Shown: positions 25,725 through 35,553, counted from the stretch's first letter. The stretch is DNA of 64,000 nucleotides from Nocardia mexicana NBRC 108244 (GCF_001613165.1 NZ_BDBV01000001.1:238173-302172); one strand, 5' to 3'. Translations and numbers: made by a program. Notes: generated by a model from the letters alone, not told the origin.

Positions 25725-26909
25725 TCAGTAGACCGGGAGGGAGGGGTCGATCTGGTTGGCCCAGGCGATGATTCCGCCCTGCAGGTGCACGGCGTCGGAG
25801 AATCCGGCGTTCTTCAGCGCCGCCAATGCCTCGGCCGAGCGCACACCCGTCTTGCAGTGCAGCACGATCGGGCGGTTCTGCGGCAGGTCCGCCAGCGCCT
25901 CGCCGGACAGGATGCGGTCCTTCGGAACCAGCGTCGCGCCGTCGATGCGCACGATGTCCCACTCCACGGGCTCGCGCACGTCCACGATCGCGACGTCCTT
26001 GCCCGCGTCGAGCATGTCCTTCAGCTCGCGCGCGGTGACGGTCGAACCGAGCGCCGCGGACTGGCCCTCCTCGGACACCACACCGCAGAACGCCTCGTAG
26101 TCGATCAGCTCGGTGATCGGCTGCCGCTCCGGATCGCGGCGCAGCTTGATGGTCCGGTAGTTCATATCCAGTGCGTCGTACACCATCAGCCGGCCCAGCA
26201 GCGTCTCGCCGATGCCGGTGATCAGCTTGATCGCCTCGGTCACCATCACCGATCCGATCGAGGCGCACAGCACGCCCAGCACGCCGCCCTCGGCGCAGGA
26301 GGGCACCATGCCCGGCGGCGGGGCCTCGGGATACAGGTCGCGGTAGTTGATGCCCCGCCCGTCCGGTGCGTCCTCCCAGAACACCGACACCTGGCCCTCG
26401 AACCGGTAGATCGAGCCCCACACGTACGGTTTGCCCGCGAGCACCGCCGCATCGTTGACCAGGTACCGGGTCGCGAAATTGTCGGTGCCGTCCACGATCA
26501 GGTCGTATTCGGAGAACAGCTCGACCGCGTTGTCCGGCTCCAGCCGAATCTTGTGCAGCCGCACGTCGATTCCGGAATTGATCTCCAGGATCGAGTCCCG
26601 CGCGCTGTCGGCCTTGCTGCGCCCGATATCGGACTCGCCGTGAATGATCTGCCGCTGCAGGTTCGACGCATCGACCTCGTCGAACTCCACGATGCCCAGC
26701 GTGCCCACTCCGGCCGCGGCCAGATACAGCAGGGCGGGCGAGCCCAGGCCGCCCGCGCCGATCACCAGCACCTTGGCGTTCTTCAGCCGTTTCTGCCCGT
26801 CCACGCCGAGATCCGGAATGATCAGATGCCGGCTGTACCGAGCGACCTCGTCCCGGGTCAGCTCGGCGGCCGGTTCGACCAGTGGCGGCAGGGATTGTGC
26901 TGCTGACAC
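25725..26909 (-). CDS. moeZ: Adenylyltransferase/sulfurtransferase MoeZ (MoeB-rhodanese fusion)
   Basis: 394 residues from the GTG at 26909, matching the M. tuberculosis protein length. Residues about 15-260 form an E1-like adenylating domain: RYSRHLIIPDLGVDGQKRL, VIGAGGLGSPALLYLAAAGV (nucleotide fold), NLQRQIIHG and DGTDNFATRYLVND. Residues about 290-394 form a rhodanese domain with the active-site loop CKTGVRS. MoeZ adenylates and then thiolates the C-terminus of small sulfur carriers (MoaD, CysO) for molybdopterin, cysteine and thioamide pathways. A SigH-type promoter lies about 70 bases upstream, fitting a role in thiol stress. Confidence 0.96.
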   Translation of the reverse strand: MSAAQSLPPLVEPAAELTRDEVARYSRHLIIPDLGVDGQKRLKNAKVLVIGAGGLGSPALLYLAAAGVGTLGIVEFDEVDASNLQRQIIHGESDIGRSKADSARDSILEINSGIDVRLHKIRLEPDNAVELFSEYDLIVDGTDNFATRYLVNDAAVLAGKPYVWGSIYRFEGQVSVFWEDAPDGRGINYRDLYPEAPPPGMVPSCAEGGVLGVLCASIGSVMVTEAIKLITGIGETLLGRLMVYDALDMNYRTIKLRRDPERQPITELIDYEAFCGVVSEEGQSAALGSTVTARELKDMLDAGKDVAIVDVREPVEWDIVRIDGATLVPKDRILSGEALADLPQNRPIVLHCKTGVRSAEALAALKNAGFSDAVHLQGGIIAWANQIDPSLPVY

Positions 26910-26976
26910 GTCCTCAGACTCCTCGAATCGAATTGCCGATCGCGCTGCGCTCCGTGACGGCAACGCATCTGTGTGC

Positions 26977-27003
26977 AACACCGCGACTCGGGCCGTTCTT
27001 CCC
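26977..27003 (-). promoter_or_regulatory. SigH/SigR-type promoter in front of moeZ
   Basis: On the minus strand GGGAAG (26998-27003), an 18-base spacer and GTT (26977-26979), followed by GCAC. This matches the SigR/SigH pattern GGGAA(T/C/G)-N18-GTT and is nearly the same as the element in front of sigH, which also has GTTGCAC. Predicted leader about 60 bases. Confidence 0.65.
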
Positions 27004-27031
27004 CGACCATCGTGCCGCACCGGGCGGGCAA

Positions 27032-28216
27032 TCAGCCGCGCGGGTAGGGCCAGGGGTTGAACCGGCACTTCTTGCCGTCCATCGGCACCACGCCCTGCGG
27101 GTCGAGGGCCGCGATGTCGTTGTTGCGGGTGCCGAAGGTCTGCTGCATCATCACCGGCGCCAGGCCGCCGTCGCTCTCGCACGGCTGGTGCTCGTGGTAG
27201 CCGATGGCGTGCCCGACCTCGTGATTGATCTGGTATTGGCGATACGAACCGATATCGCCCTCGAATGCCGGGGCACCGCGCACCCACCGCACCTCCGACA
27301 GCACCACCCGGCCGAGATCGGCGTTGTAGCAAGAGGAGTCGATCGGAATATCGAATCCGCAGGCGGTCTTGGTGGTCTGGCGGGAGGTCAGCGAGATCCG
27401 GAAGTCGGGGTCGCCGGAGTCGATCCGGCGGAAGCCGAATTTGGGATCGTGGGTCCAGCTCTTGGGATTGGACAGGGTCGCCTCGACCATCTTCGCGACC
27501 GCGTCGTCGCCGCCCAGCGCGGAGGTGTCCACGCCGTCCTCGACCTCGACCGTGTAGTTGAACAGGTGTCCCTGTGCCGCGCCGATCTGCGCCGAGGTGC
27601 CGCGCACCAGGTGCCAGTTGCCCGTACCGGCCTCGGCGAACAGGCCACCGGCGGGCAGCGCCCCGCTCGGCACGTCACCGGCGAACTTGCCGTCGCCCGT
27701 GGGCGGTGCGCCGATGATGCCCGCCTTGTCGGTGTGCTGGCTGAGACGGCCCAGCCCGGGGGCGCCCGCACCGTCCGGATCGCCACCCCCCTTGACGGCG
27801 TCCACGACCACCAGCACGGTGATCACGAACAGGACCGGAAGCGCGTAGGCCCGCCAGCCGTAGGTCGACACGAACCGGCCCAGGGCGCTCTGTTTCCCGG
27901 TGTCGCGCTCAGGTCGGCCCCGTGATCGCTCGTCGCCCGTGGCGGTGGGGTCCCAGGAGGCCCGCAGGGGCCGACGCGAGCGGTCGATCCCGCCGGGGAC
28001 GGAGTCCGGAAGATGGCCGTTGCCAGTGCTTTCGGGGTAGTCGCCGGTGCTTTCGGGACGGCGTCCGGGCTCGGTGTAGAGGCCGAGCGGATCGTAGATC
28101 TCGGGGTCGCCCGTGGCCCGGCGCCTGGCGCCGTAACCGCTGCCTCGCGACGAGAAGGCACTCACGAGGCGGCGGGATTCTCGCCCGCCGTTCGATCTGC
28201 CCCGTTCGTCGGTCAC
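27032..28216 (-). CDS. DUF3152 membrane-anchored zinc-protease-like protein (Rv3207c-like)
   Basis: 394 residues, GTG start. The first 125 residues are polar, Arg/Gly/Pro-rich and cytoplasmic, with a short repeated PESTG motif. One membrane segment follows (YALPVLFVITVLVVVDAV, about 128-145), and the rest is extracytoplasmic. NHEVGHAIGYHEHQP (H332, E333, H336) is a HExxH zinc motif with further His at 341 and 343, and VMMQQ downstream resembles a Met-turn, so a zincin-like fold is likely. Four Cys in the outer domain may form disulfides. The substrate is unknown. It sits between moeZ and a divergent tetR gene, as in M. tuberculosis. Confidence 0.88.
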   Translation of the reverse strand: MTDERGRSNGGRESRRLVSAFSSRGSGYGARRRATGDPEIYDPLGLYTEPGRRPESTGDYPESTGNGHLPDSVPGGIDRSRRPLRASWDPTATGDERSRGRPERDTGKQSALGRFVSTYGWRAYALPVLFVITVLVVVDAVKGGGDPDGAGAPGLGRLSQHTDKAGIIGAPPTGDGKFAGDVPSGALPAGGLFAEAGTGNWHLVRGTSAQIGAAQGHLFNYTVEVEDGVDTSALGGDDAVAKMVEATLSNPKSWTHDPKFGFRRIDSGDPDFRISLTSRQTTKTACGFDIPIDSSCYNADLGRVVLSEVRWVRGAPAFEGDIGSYRQYQINHEVGHAIGYHEHQPCESDGGLAPVMMQQTFGTRNNDIAALDPQGVVPMDGKKCRFNPWPYPRG

Positions 28217-28261
28217 TTATCCAGAGTCTCACAACCGGCCCGAGGGCACTGCCCGACCTAA

Positions 28262-29104
<843 letters not shown>

Positions 29105-29112
29105 GAAAAAAG

Positions 29113-29143
29113 AAAGCCCACCCGGTTCCGCGGGTGGGCTTTT
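29113..29143. terminator. Intrinsic terminator, usable from both sides
   Basis: AAAGCCCACCCG pairs with CGGGTGGGCTTTT around a short loop. A-run on the left and T-run on the right allow termination of both the tetR gene (+) and the DUF3107 gene (-). Confidence 0.85.
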
Positions 29144-29163
29144 CGCTTACCGCTCGGCGCGAA

Positions 29164-29391
29164 CTACACCGCCGCGAAACCCACGCGACCGCTGGTCGAC
29201 GTGCCGATCTCCACGTAGGCGACCTTGGCGGCCTGGATCAGGTATTTGCGGCCCTTCTCGTCGGTCAGCGTCACGACGCCGCCGTTACCCTCCAGCGCAC
29301 CGGACACCAGCGCCTCGACCTCGTCCGGGGTCTGCGAGCTGGTGATGACGAGTTCGCGCGGGCTATCCGAAATACCGATCTTGACCTCCAC
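29164..29391 (-). CDS. DUF3107 protein (TB9.4/Rv3208A-like)
   Basis: 75 residues from the GTG at 29391, which has AGGAGG six bases upstream; a TTG two codons earlier is too close to that site. The start gives MEVKIGISDSPREL, and LTDEKGRKYLI and VAYVEIG are the conserved stretches of this small actinobacterial family. Its function is unknown; it is a conserved partner of the neighbouring tetR and ferritin-like genes. Short length and low hydrophobicity point to a cytosolic protein. Confidence 0.92.
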   Translation of the reverse strand: MEVKIGISDSPRELVITSSQTPDEVEALVSGALEGNGGVVTLTDEKGRKYLIQAAKVAYVEIGTSTSGRVGFAAV

Positions 29392-29495
29392 GGCCAACCT
29401 CCTAGAGTCCTGGTGCTGTCCTGCTCAGGCTAATGCAGGACGAACGGGCAGAGTTACGCGCAGGCTGCGCTGTCAGCGAACCTTTGTCCGGGCGT

Positions 29496-30194
29496 TTATC
29501 CGAGGCCCAGTACGCGCATGCGCTCGGCATGGCTGGCCTGCATGCGCTCGAACAGGGCGGCGATGCCGTTGAGGTCGCCGGTGGCGATGAGGACCAGTTC
29601 GGTGAGCTCGTCGCGCTGGGCCATCACGTACTGCGCCTGGGTGATCGCCTCGCCCAGCAGCCGCCGCCCCCACAGCGTGAGCCGGTCGCGCTCCGAACGG
29701 CTCTCGGCGACCGTGCGGCGGACCTCCTCCACGACGAACTCGGAGTGGCTGGTCTCGGCCAGCACGTCGTGCACGACCGTCCCGACCTCGGGCGCCAGCG
29801 CATCGGCCAGCACGTTGTAGAAGTCGGCGGCGATGCCGTCGCCCACATAGAACTTCACCATCGACTCGAGCCAGGTCGAGGGGTCGGTCGACGCGTGGTA
29901 GGCATCGAGCGCGCGCACGAACGGCGCCATCGCGTCGAAGACGTCGACACCGCGCGACCGCAGCGCCTGTTCGAGCGTCTCGAAATGCTCCATCTCGGCG
30001 GCGGCCATCTTGGCCACGGCCACCTTGCCGCGCAGCGTCGGCGACAGCTTCGCCTCCTCGGCGAGCCGGTAGAACGCGGAGATCTCGCCGTAGGCGAGCA
30101 CCGCGAAAAGGTCGAGGACGCCGGGGTGGTCGGCGGGGATGCGGGCGTCGGCTTCGGTCGAGACGCCCAGCGCGGCAGACGGGTTTGCTCCCAT
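29496..30194 (-). CDS. Ferritin-like fold protein (Rv3210c-like)
   Basis: 232 residues from the ATG at 30194, which is preceded by GGGGAGT; TAGGGT seven bases before the ATG could also make it leaderless. A four-helix ferritin-like bundle is suggested by ligand-like pairs on helices: FAVLAYGEISAFYRLAEEA, KMAAAEMEHFETLEQAL (ExxH), VGDGIAADFYNVLAD and SHSEFVVEEVRRTVAE. Relatives include MiaE-like di-iron hydroxylases, but the reaction of this actinobacterial group is not known. It lies between the DUF3107 and hydrolase genes on the same strand. Confidence 0.82.
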   Translation of the reverse strand: MGANPSAALGVSTEADARIPADHPGVLDLFAVLAYGEISAFYRLAEEAKLSPTLRGKVAVAKMAAAEMEHFETLEQALRSRGVDVFDAMAPFVRALDAYHASTDPSTWLESMVKFYVGDGIAADFYNVLADALAPEVGTVVHDVLAETSHSEFVVEEVRRTVAESRSERDRLTLWGRRLLGEAITQAQYVMAQRDELTELVLIATGDLNGIAALFERMQASHAERMRVLGLG

Positions 30195-30235
30195 ACTCCC
30201 CACCCTAATAGGCGCGGCGGCGACCGTGTGACCGG

Positions 30236-31321
30236 TCACGACTGATCCCGCAGAAACTTCTCGAGGTAGGTCCACGTGGTGTCGCGGGCGGTCGGCCCGG
30301 TCAGGATGCCGAGATGGCTGCCGGGTGCCGTCTCGTAGCGCACCTCACGCGCGCCGGTGAGCGTGGTGGTGCCGTATTCGACGGCCGCGGCGGGCGTGAT
30401 CACGTCGTCGGGCCCGCCGACCAGCAGCACCGGCGCGGTGATGTCGGCCAGCGCGATCTCCTGCTCGCCGAGCCTGACTACCCCCTTGCCGATGTCGTTG
30501 GCCAGCATGAACCGGCTCCACAGCTGGTTGTACAGGCGGCCCGGATAGCCGGGCATCTGCGCCTGGAAGCGATCGATGGTCTCCATCCGGCCCAGCGTCG
30601 CGCTGTCGGTGATGTTGGAAGCGATGAACATCGGGCGGCGCAGTTCGCGCTCCCAGGAGGTGGCGCGATAGCCCAGCCGGGTCAGCGGCGCGGGCACCCC
30701 GCCCGCCGCGCGCACGAGGGTCGAGGTGGCCAGGCCGCGGGTGAGCCGGGCCATCGCCCGAACCTGCGGCACCCCGGTCACCTTGTCGTAGTTGAGCGGC
30801 GCGCCGACGGCGGTGATCGAACGGATCGGCAGGGTGGCATCGGCGGCCGCGGTGAGCAGCGCCAGCACGCCGCCCAGCGACCAACCGACGAGATCCACGG
30901 GTGCGCCACCGCGGTCGGCGCTGGCCGCCAGGACGGCCCCGGGCAGGATGTCGTCGACCCAGTCCTCGAAGCCCAAACGCCGGTCGGCGAAGGTGATCTC
31001 GCCGTAGTCGATCACATACGGGTAGCGGCCGACCTCGAGCAGGAAGCGCGCCAGGCTCTGATCCGGGCGCAGGTCGAAGCAGGTGGCGGGGGCGGCCAGC
31101 GGCGGGACGAGCAGCACCGCGGCCCCGTCGGTCCCATTGTCGGGATCATTGCCCGCCTTGCCATGATTGCCCGCCCCGGCGGGCTCGAATCGCCGCAGTT
31201 GCCGGTGCGGCTCGTCGCACAGCACCGTCGACGGGGTGGGGGCGGGCGCCTCGATGCCGTCGCCGAGGGTGAGGGCCCATACGTTGCGCGCGGCCGTAGT
31301 CACGGTGTCTGCCAAACTCAC
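30236..31321 (-). CDS. Alpha/beta hydrolase related to PHA synthase (PhaC-like)
   Basis: 361 residues, GTG start. TAGGTT lies six bases before the GTG, so it is probably leaderless. The fold is PhaC-like: VLLVPPLAAPATCFDL, YVIDYGEITFADRRLGFEDW, the nucleophile elbow VGWSLGGVLALL, GGPDDVITP with the acid, and GSHLGILTG with the His. The nucleophile is Ser, whereas true PHA synthases use Cys, so this is more likely a hydrolase or acyltransferase than a polymerase. A central disordered linker (about residues 48-65) is Gly/Asn/Asp-rich. Confidence 0.86.
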   Translation of the reverse strand: MSLADTVTTAARNVWALTLGDGIEAPAPTPSTVLCDEPHRQLRRFEPAGAGNHGKAGNDPDNGTDGAAVLLVPPLAAPATCFDLRPDQSLARFLLEVGRYPYVIDYGEITFADRRLGFEDWVDDILPGAVLAASADRGGAPVDLVGWSLGGVLALLTAAADATLPIRSITAVGAPLNYDKVTGVPQVRAMARLTRGLATSTLVRAAGGVPAPLTRLGYRATSWERELRRPMFIASNITDSATLGRMETIDRFQAQMPGYPGRLYNQLWSRFMLANDIGKGVVRLGEQEIALADITAPVLLVGGPDDVITPAAAVEYGTTTLTGAREVRYETAPGSHLGILTGPTARDTTWTYLEKFLRDQS

Positions 31322-31327
31322 GCGCCC

Positions 31328-31333
31328 AACCTA
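31328..31333 (-). promoter_or_regulatory. -10 element of the PhaC-like hydrolase gene (leaderless)
   Basis: TAGGTT on the minus strand followed by GGGCGC and the GTG at 31321; six-base spacing as in other leaderless genes here. Confidence 0.5.
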
Positions 31334-31803
31334 TCCCGTGACACGGTGTCTCACGTATGTGGTGTTGCCCACCGCCACGCGCGGCGAAATCCGGCATCCC
31401 GCACTCGCATCGAATTCGCCGCCAGATCTGAATTGTGCTGTGCCGCAGGGCACGACGGGTGAGTGAACGAGGGTATGCGGAAGCGTCCGGCCTAATACCG
31501 CGAGGCATTTACGGGAGCCGGAATTCGGAGAGAAGAAGCTATCACGCTACAATCTGCCTGGGCAACGGAAATTCACCCTCCTTGCGAGATCGATTCGCGA
31601 CCGGCAGGGGTCGCCGTGGCCCACGGAAAATGTGCGCGCACCAGATCCGCACCACCATTGCGCCGCGCCCAGGTCGATGCCATCCCGGTGTCCCGCAGCG
31701 GTCGAGGTGAGTACGAGTCGGATACGTGGTCGTCGCGGACCGCAAGGGTCCGCCCCACGCCTCGTGCGCGCGAGATGCGAATTTCACGAGGAAAGGCACG
31801 AAC
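31334..31803. other. Long gap / leader region upstream of the DEAD-box helicase gene
   Basis: About 470 bases between divergent genes with no frame showing family features. The right part has lower GC than its surroundings. Long leaders are known in front of DEAD-box helicase genes of other bacteria, so part may be transcribed leader. No riboswitch or clear promoter pair was identified by eye. Confidence 0.4.
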
Positions 31804-33630
31804 CTGAGCAAGATCACTGTCGAACAGGAGCCGGGGCTGACGGAAACGTTGCTGACGGCCGAACTCGACCCCACCCACACTGCCCCTTCATTCGCCGAAT
31901 TGGGAGTGCGCCCGGAAATCGTGCGCGCACTCGGCGAGATCGGAATCGAACGCACTTTCGCAATCCAGGAACTCACGCTGCCGCTGGCGCTCGGCGGTGA
32001 GGACCTCATCGGCCAGGCCCGCACCGGCATGGGCAAGACCTTCGGATTCGGCGTTCCCCTGCTGCATCGCATTGCCACCGCCGATTCCGGCACCACCGCG
32101 CTGGACGGCACGCCGCGAGCGCTGGTCATCGTGCCGACGCGCGAGCTGTGCATCCAGGTCACCAAGGATCTGGAGAACGCCGGGAAGTACCTGACCAACC
32201 ACAACGGCCCGCTGCAGGTGGCCTCCATCTACGGCGGCCGCCCCTACGAGGCGCAGATCGCGGCGCTGCGTTCCGGTGTCGACGTGGTCGTCGGCACCCC
32301 CGGACGCCTGCTCGATCTGGCCGAGCAGCAGCACCTGATCCTCGGCAAGGTCGGGGTGCTGGTGCTCGACGAGGCCGACGAGATGCTCGACCTGGGCTTC
32401 CTGCCCGATATCGAGCGCATCCTGACGATGGTGCCCGAGCAGCGCCAGACCATGCTGTTCTCGGCCACCATGCCGGGACCGATCATCACGCTGGCCCGCA
32501 CCTTCCTGCACAAGCCCACCCACATCCGGGCCGAGGAGCCGCACGACTCGGCGGTGCACGACCGCACCGCGCAGTTCGTCTACCGGGCGCACGCGCTGGA
32601 CAAGAGCGAGCTCGTCGCGCGGATCCTGCAGGCCGAGAACCGCGGCGCCACCATGATCTTCACCCGCACCAAGCGCACCGCGCAGAAGGTCGCCGACGAT
32701 CTGGCCGACCGCGGCTTCGCCGTCGGCGCCGTACACGGCGACCTGGGACAGATCGCGCGCGAGAAGGCGCTGAAGAAGTTCCGCGAGGGCAAGATCGACG
32801 TGCTGGTCGCCACCGATGTCGCGGCCCGCGGCATCGACATCGACGACGTCACCCACGTCGTCAACTACCAGTGCCCCGAGGACGAGAAGACCTATGTGCA
32901 CCGCATCGGCCGCACCGGGCGGGCCGGGCGCACCGGCGTGGCGGTCACGCTGGTCGACTGGGACGAGCTGACCCGCTGGGCCAGTATCGATTCCGCGCTC
33001 AGCCTGGGCATTCCGGAGCCGGTGGAGACGTATTCGCGCTCCCCCCACCTGTTTTCGGATCTGGGCATCCCCGAGGGTGCGACGGGCACGTTGCGGCGCA
33101 AGCCGGTTCGGGACGAGGATGCCGTCGTGGTCGAGCGCGAGCAGCGCACGCCCCGCAAGCGCAACCGCCGCCGCACCGTGCGCGGCAGGCCGGTCGAGGG
33201 CGGCTCCGAAGGCGATAGCGCCGGCACCGACGACACCGGGGCCGCAACCGAATCGAACACCGAACCCGCGGATTCCGCTGCGGCACCGGCCGGTTCGGAG
33301 GCCGGGGACGGCGACAAGCCCGCCCGCAAGCGCCGCCGTCGCCGCCGCAAGGGCTCCGGCGAAGGCAACGACGCCCAGACCCCGGACGGCCCGAACTCGG
33401 ACGACACCCAGAACTCCGGGACCGCCGACACGGCCACGGACGCCGGAAACGACACCGCGGCGGGTTCGGACGACCGCACCGACGCCTCGGCCGACTCCGA
33501 CGGCGACACGGCGGACAAGCCGGCCCGCCGCCGCAGGCGTCGCCGCAAGCCCGCGGGCGAATCCGGCGAGGGACACAACGGATCCGCCCCGGCGGACGCC
33601 GACTCCGAGTCCGTCTCGGCGACGGCCTGA
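31804..33630 (+). CDS. DEAD-box RNA helicase with basic C-terminal tail (RhlE/Rv3211-like)
   Basis: 608 residues if the CTG at 31804 is the start: GAGGAAAGG sits eight bases before it and the protein would open LSKITVEQEPGL. A GTG at 31726 gives 26 more residues but has no ribosome site. All helicase motifs are present: Q motif in FAIQELTLPLA, ARTGMGKT, PTRELC, TPGRLLDL, DEAD, SATMPG, FTRTKRTAQK, ATDVAARGIDID and HRIGRTGRAG. After residue 420 the tail is disordered, with two Arg/Lys clusters (RKRRRRRRKG, RRRRRRRKPAG) for RNA binding and acidic Ser/Thr/Asp-rich spacers between them. It probably unwinds structured RNA in ribosome assembly or decay. Confidence 0.92.
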   Translation: MSKITVEQEPGLTETLLTAELDPTHTAPSFAELGVRPEIVRALGEIGIERTFAIQELTLPLALGGEDLIGQARTGMGKTFGFGVPLLHRIATADSGTTALDGTPRALVIVPTRELCIQVTKDLENAGKYLTNHNGPLQVASIYGGRPYEAQIAALRSGVDVVVGTPGRLLDLAEQQHLILGKVGVLVLDEADEMLDLGFLPDIERILTMVPEQRQTMLFSATMPGPIITLARTFLHKPTHIRAEEPHDSAVHDRTAQFVYRAHALDKSELVARILQAENRGATMIFTRTKRTAQKVADDLADRGFAVGAVHGDLGQIAREKALKKFREGKIDVLVATDVAARGIDIDDVTHVVNYQCPEDEKTYVHRIGRTGRAGRTGVAVTLVDWDELTRWASIDSALSLGIPEPVETYSRSPHLFSDLGIPEGATGTLRRKPVRDEDAVVVEREQRTPRKRNRRRTVRGRPVEGGSEGDSAGTDDTGAATESNTEPADSAAAPAGSEAGDGDKPARKRRRRRRKGSGEGNDAQTPDGPNSDDTQNSGTADTATDAGNDTAAGSDDRTDASADSDGDTADKPARRRRRRRKPAGESGEGHNGSAPADADSESVSATA

Positions 33631-33665
33631 GCGGCCCACCTCCTATTTCCGGCGCATCCATCCGC

Positions 33666-33671
33666 TACCCT
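33666..33671 (+). promoter_or_regulatory. -10 element of the PQQ-like protein gene (leaderless)
   Basis: TACCCT, seven bases, then the GTG at 33679. No ribosome site is present, so translation probably begins at the 5' end of the transcript. Confidence 0.45.
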
Positions 33672-33678
33672 CGCTGAC

Positions 33679-34896
33679 GTGCTCGCACCTGAGCGGCGGA
33701 CGCGCGCCGATATCCTTGCCGCAGTCGCGATCGCCGTCGTCGTGGCGATCGCGGCCGTGGTCGTCTGGGTGAACAGCGACGCCCGCGCCACCACGTCCGA
33801 GCCCGCCGCGCATCCGGTCACCGCGCCCACCACCGCGCTCGCCCTCCCCCAGGGGCTGCGCGAGCTGTGGCACCAGCCGGACGCGGCAAGCGCTCGGGCG
33901 CTGTCCTCGGGCGGCGTCGCGATCACCGGCGACGGCGGCACCGTCACCGGGCGCAACCCGCAGACCGGTGAGCAGGTCTGGAAGTATCAGCGCGATCTGC
34001 CGCTGTGCGGGGTGGAAAGCCAGTTCGGCACCGTGATCGCGACCTATCGGGACGACCGCGGCTGCAGTCAGACGACGCTGCTGGCCGCCGACACCGGCGC
34101 CCGCCGCACCGCGCGCAGCAGCTACATGGACCGGCAGGTGACACTGTCGGTCGACGGCACCTACACGCTGGCCCGGGGTTCGGACCGGCTGGAGGTGTGG
34201 CGCTCGGACCTGGTCCGCACCCTCGAGTACGGCTATGTGGACGCGCCGATCAACGTGCACACCCAGCCGCGCACCGACTGCACGCTGCAGTCGGCCGTCT
34301 CCGGTACTACCCGGCTGGCGGTGCTGGAACGCTGCCCCGGCGACGCCGCGGACCGCCTGACCGTGTTGAATCCGGCGCCCAAGGACAACACCGTGCCCGA
34401 GGAATACGGTTCCCACGTGCTCACCGAGCCGGGCGCCGTATCGGACAAGGCCCGCGTGGTCGCGGTGTCGGACAACCGGATCGCGCTGTACCTGCCCGGC
34501 ACCGACACCTCCGCACCGGAATTCGCGATCTACGACCAGGGCGGCAATCCCGTTGCCGCACACCGGCTCACCGCTCCCCTGACCGACGACATCACGACCA
34601 CCAGGGTCGGCTCGGCCTTCCTGGTCTTCACCGGCAACAGCCTGATCGCGTTGAACGCCACCACCTTCGACCCGGTCTGGACGGCCTCCGATTCACTGGG
34701 CAGTCCGGCGCTCATGGCCGGTCGGATTCTCATGCCGGTGACCGACGGCATCGCCGTGGTGGATCCGGCCACCGGCGCCCAGACGGACCGGATCCCGGTG
34801 CAGCGCAGCGATTACCGCGGCGAACCGATCTCCCTGTCGGTGGTCGGTTCCACCATCCTGGAGCGCCGCGGCGCCGATCTCTACGCGCTCGGCTGA
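33679..34896 (+). CDS. Membrane-anchored PQQ-like beta-propeller protein (Rv3212-like)
   Basis: 405 residues, GTG start. One N-terminal membrane segment (DILAAVAIAVVVAIAAVVVW) anchors an extracytoplasmic domain. Repeated blades such as GGTVTGRNPQTGEQVWKYQR, AADTGARRTAR, IALNATTFDPVWTASD and AVVDPATGAQTDRIPV have the pattern of PQQ-like/WD propellers. Paired Cys (about residues 112, 126, 198, 216) may form disulfides. Function is unknown. It follows the helicase gene, as in M. tuberculosis, and its end overlaps the convergent PPOX gene by 16 bases. Confidence 0.87.
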   Translation: MLAPERRTRADILAAVAIAVVVAIAAVVVWVNSDARATTSEPAAHPVTAPTTALALPQGLRELWHQPDAASARALSSGGVAITGDGGTVTGRNPQTGEQVWKYQRDLPLCGVESQFGTVIATYRDDRGCSQTTLLAADTGARRTARSSYMDRQVTLSVDGTYTLARGSDRLEVWRSDLVRTLEYGYVDAPINVHTQPRTDCTLQSAVSGTTRLAVLERCPGDAADRLTVLNPAPKDNTVPEEYGSHVLTEPGAVSDKARVVAVSDNRIALYLPGTDTSAPEFAIYDQGGNPVAAHRLTAPLTDDITTTRVGSAFLVFTGNSLIALNATTFDPVWTASDSLGSPALMAGRILMPVTDGIAVVDPATGAQTDRIPVQRSDYRGEPISLSVVGSTILERRGADLYALG

Positions 34897-35354
34897 GCGT
34901 CGCCCGTTTCGGCGCCGTCGCCGGTTTCCGCGCTGTCGTCGACCGCGTGCTCGGCCCGGCGCGGCTCGAACCAGGTCGCACCGGCCGGTTCGCCCGCCAT
35001 GTTCCAGCTCCAGGACACGGTCGGCGTGATACGCAGGAAAAAGCCTGAACCCACCATTCCGGTGCGCTCCACCGGTCCCCGGGCGCGGCCGTACACCCGC
35101 AGGCACCGGGGCACGAACGGATCGAAAGAGACCAGATCGTCGAAAACCAGCGCGACCTGATCGTTTCCGGCGGCCACATTCCGGAATTTCCGGGTGGCGA
35201 GCACGGACTCGCCGACACCCCCGACCCAGAATCCGCGGCCGTCGAATTCGCAGGCCAGCGGCACCACATCCGGCTGACCGTCCGGTGCGACGGTGGCCAT
35301 TCGGACCAGCGGCTGGGACCGGATGAAAGCAATTTCTTCCATATTGAAGGACAT
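34881..35354 (-). CDS. PPOX-class, probably F420-dependent, split-barrel protein
   Basis: 157 residues. FIRSQPLVRMATVAPDGQPD is the N-terminal strand pair of pyridoxamine-phosphate-oxidase-like split barrels; FWVGGVGESVLATRKFRNVA, QVALVFDDL and CLRVYGRARG complete it. The pattern resembles the actinobacterial MSMEG_5819 group predicted to bind F420 rather than FMN. The last 25 residues are acidic and probably disordered. Its role is not known. It overlaps the convergent propeller gene at its 3' end and is divergent from the ehu operon. Confidence 0.85.
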   Translation of the reverse strand: MSFNMEEIAFIRSQPLVRMATVAPDGQPDVVPLACEFDGRGFWVGGVGESVLATRKFRNVAAGNDQVALVFDDLVSFDPFVPRCLRVYGRARGPVERTGMVGSGFFLRITPTVSWSWNMAGEPAGATWFEPRRAEHAVDDSAETGDGAETGDAQPSA

Positions 35355-35553
35355 CGGCCGGGAACCTCTCGGTCGGCAGCGGAATCACCAGCACCGTACC
35401 CAAGGTGATTTGCCCAATTTTTCGAAAGCACTGCAATTTCTTGGCATTTGTGTGAGGTTCGTCATAGGCGACTCTGTCGGGCGCAGACTCTGCCTGAGCG
35501 CCCGTGCAAGGCCCCGGTAGGGCCGGCACGGACAACTGAAGAAGGAGTTCGTG

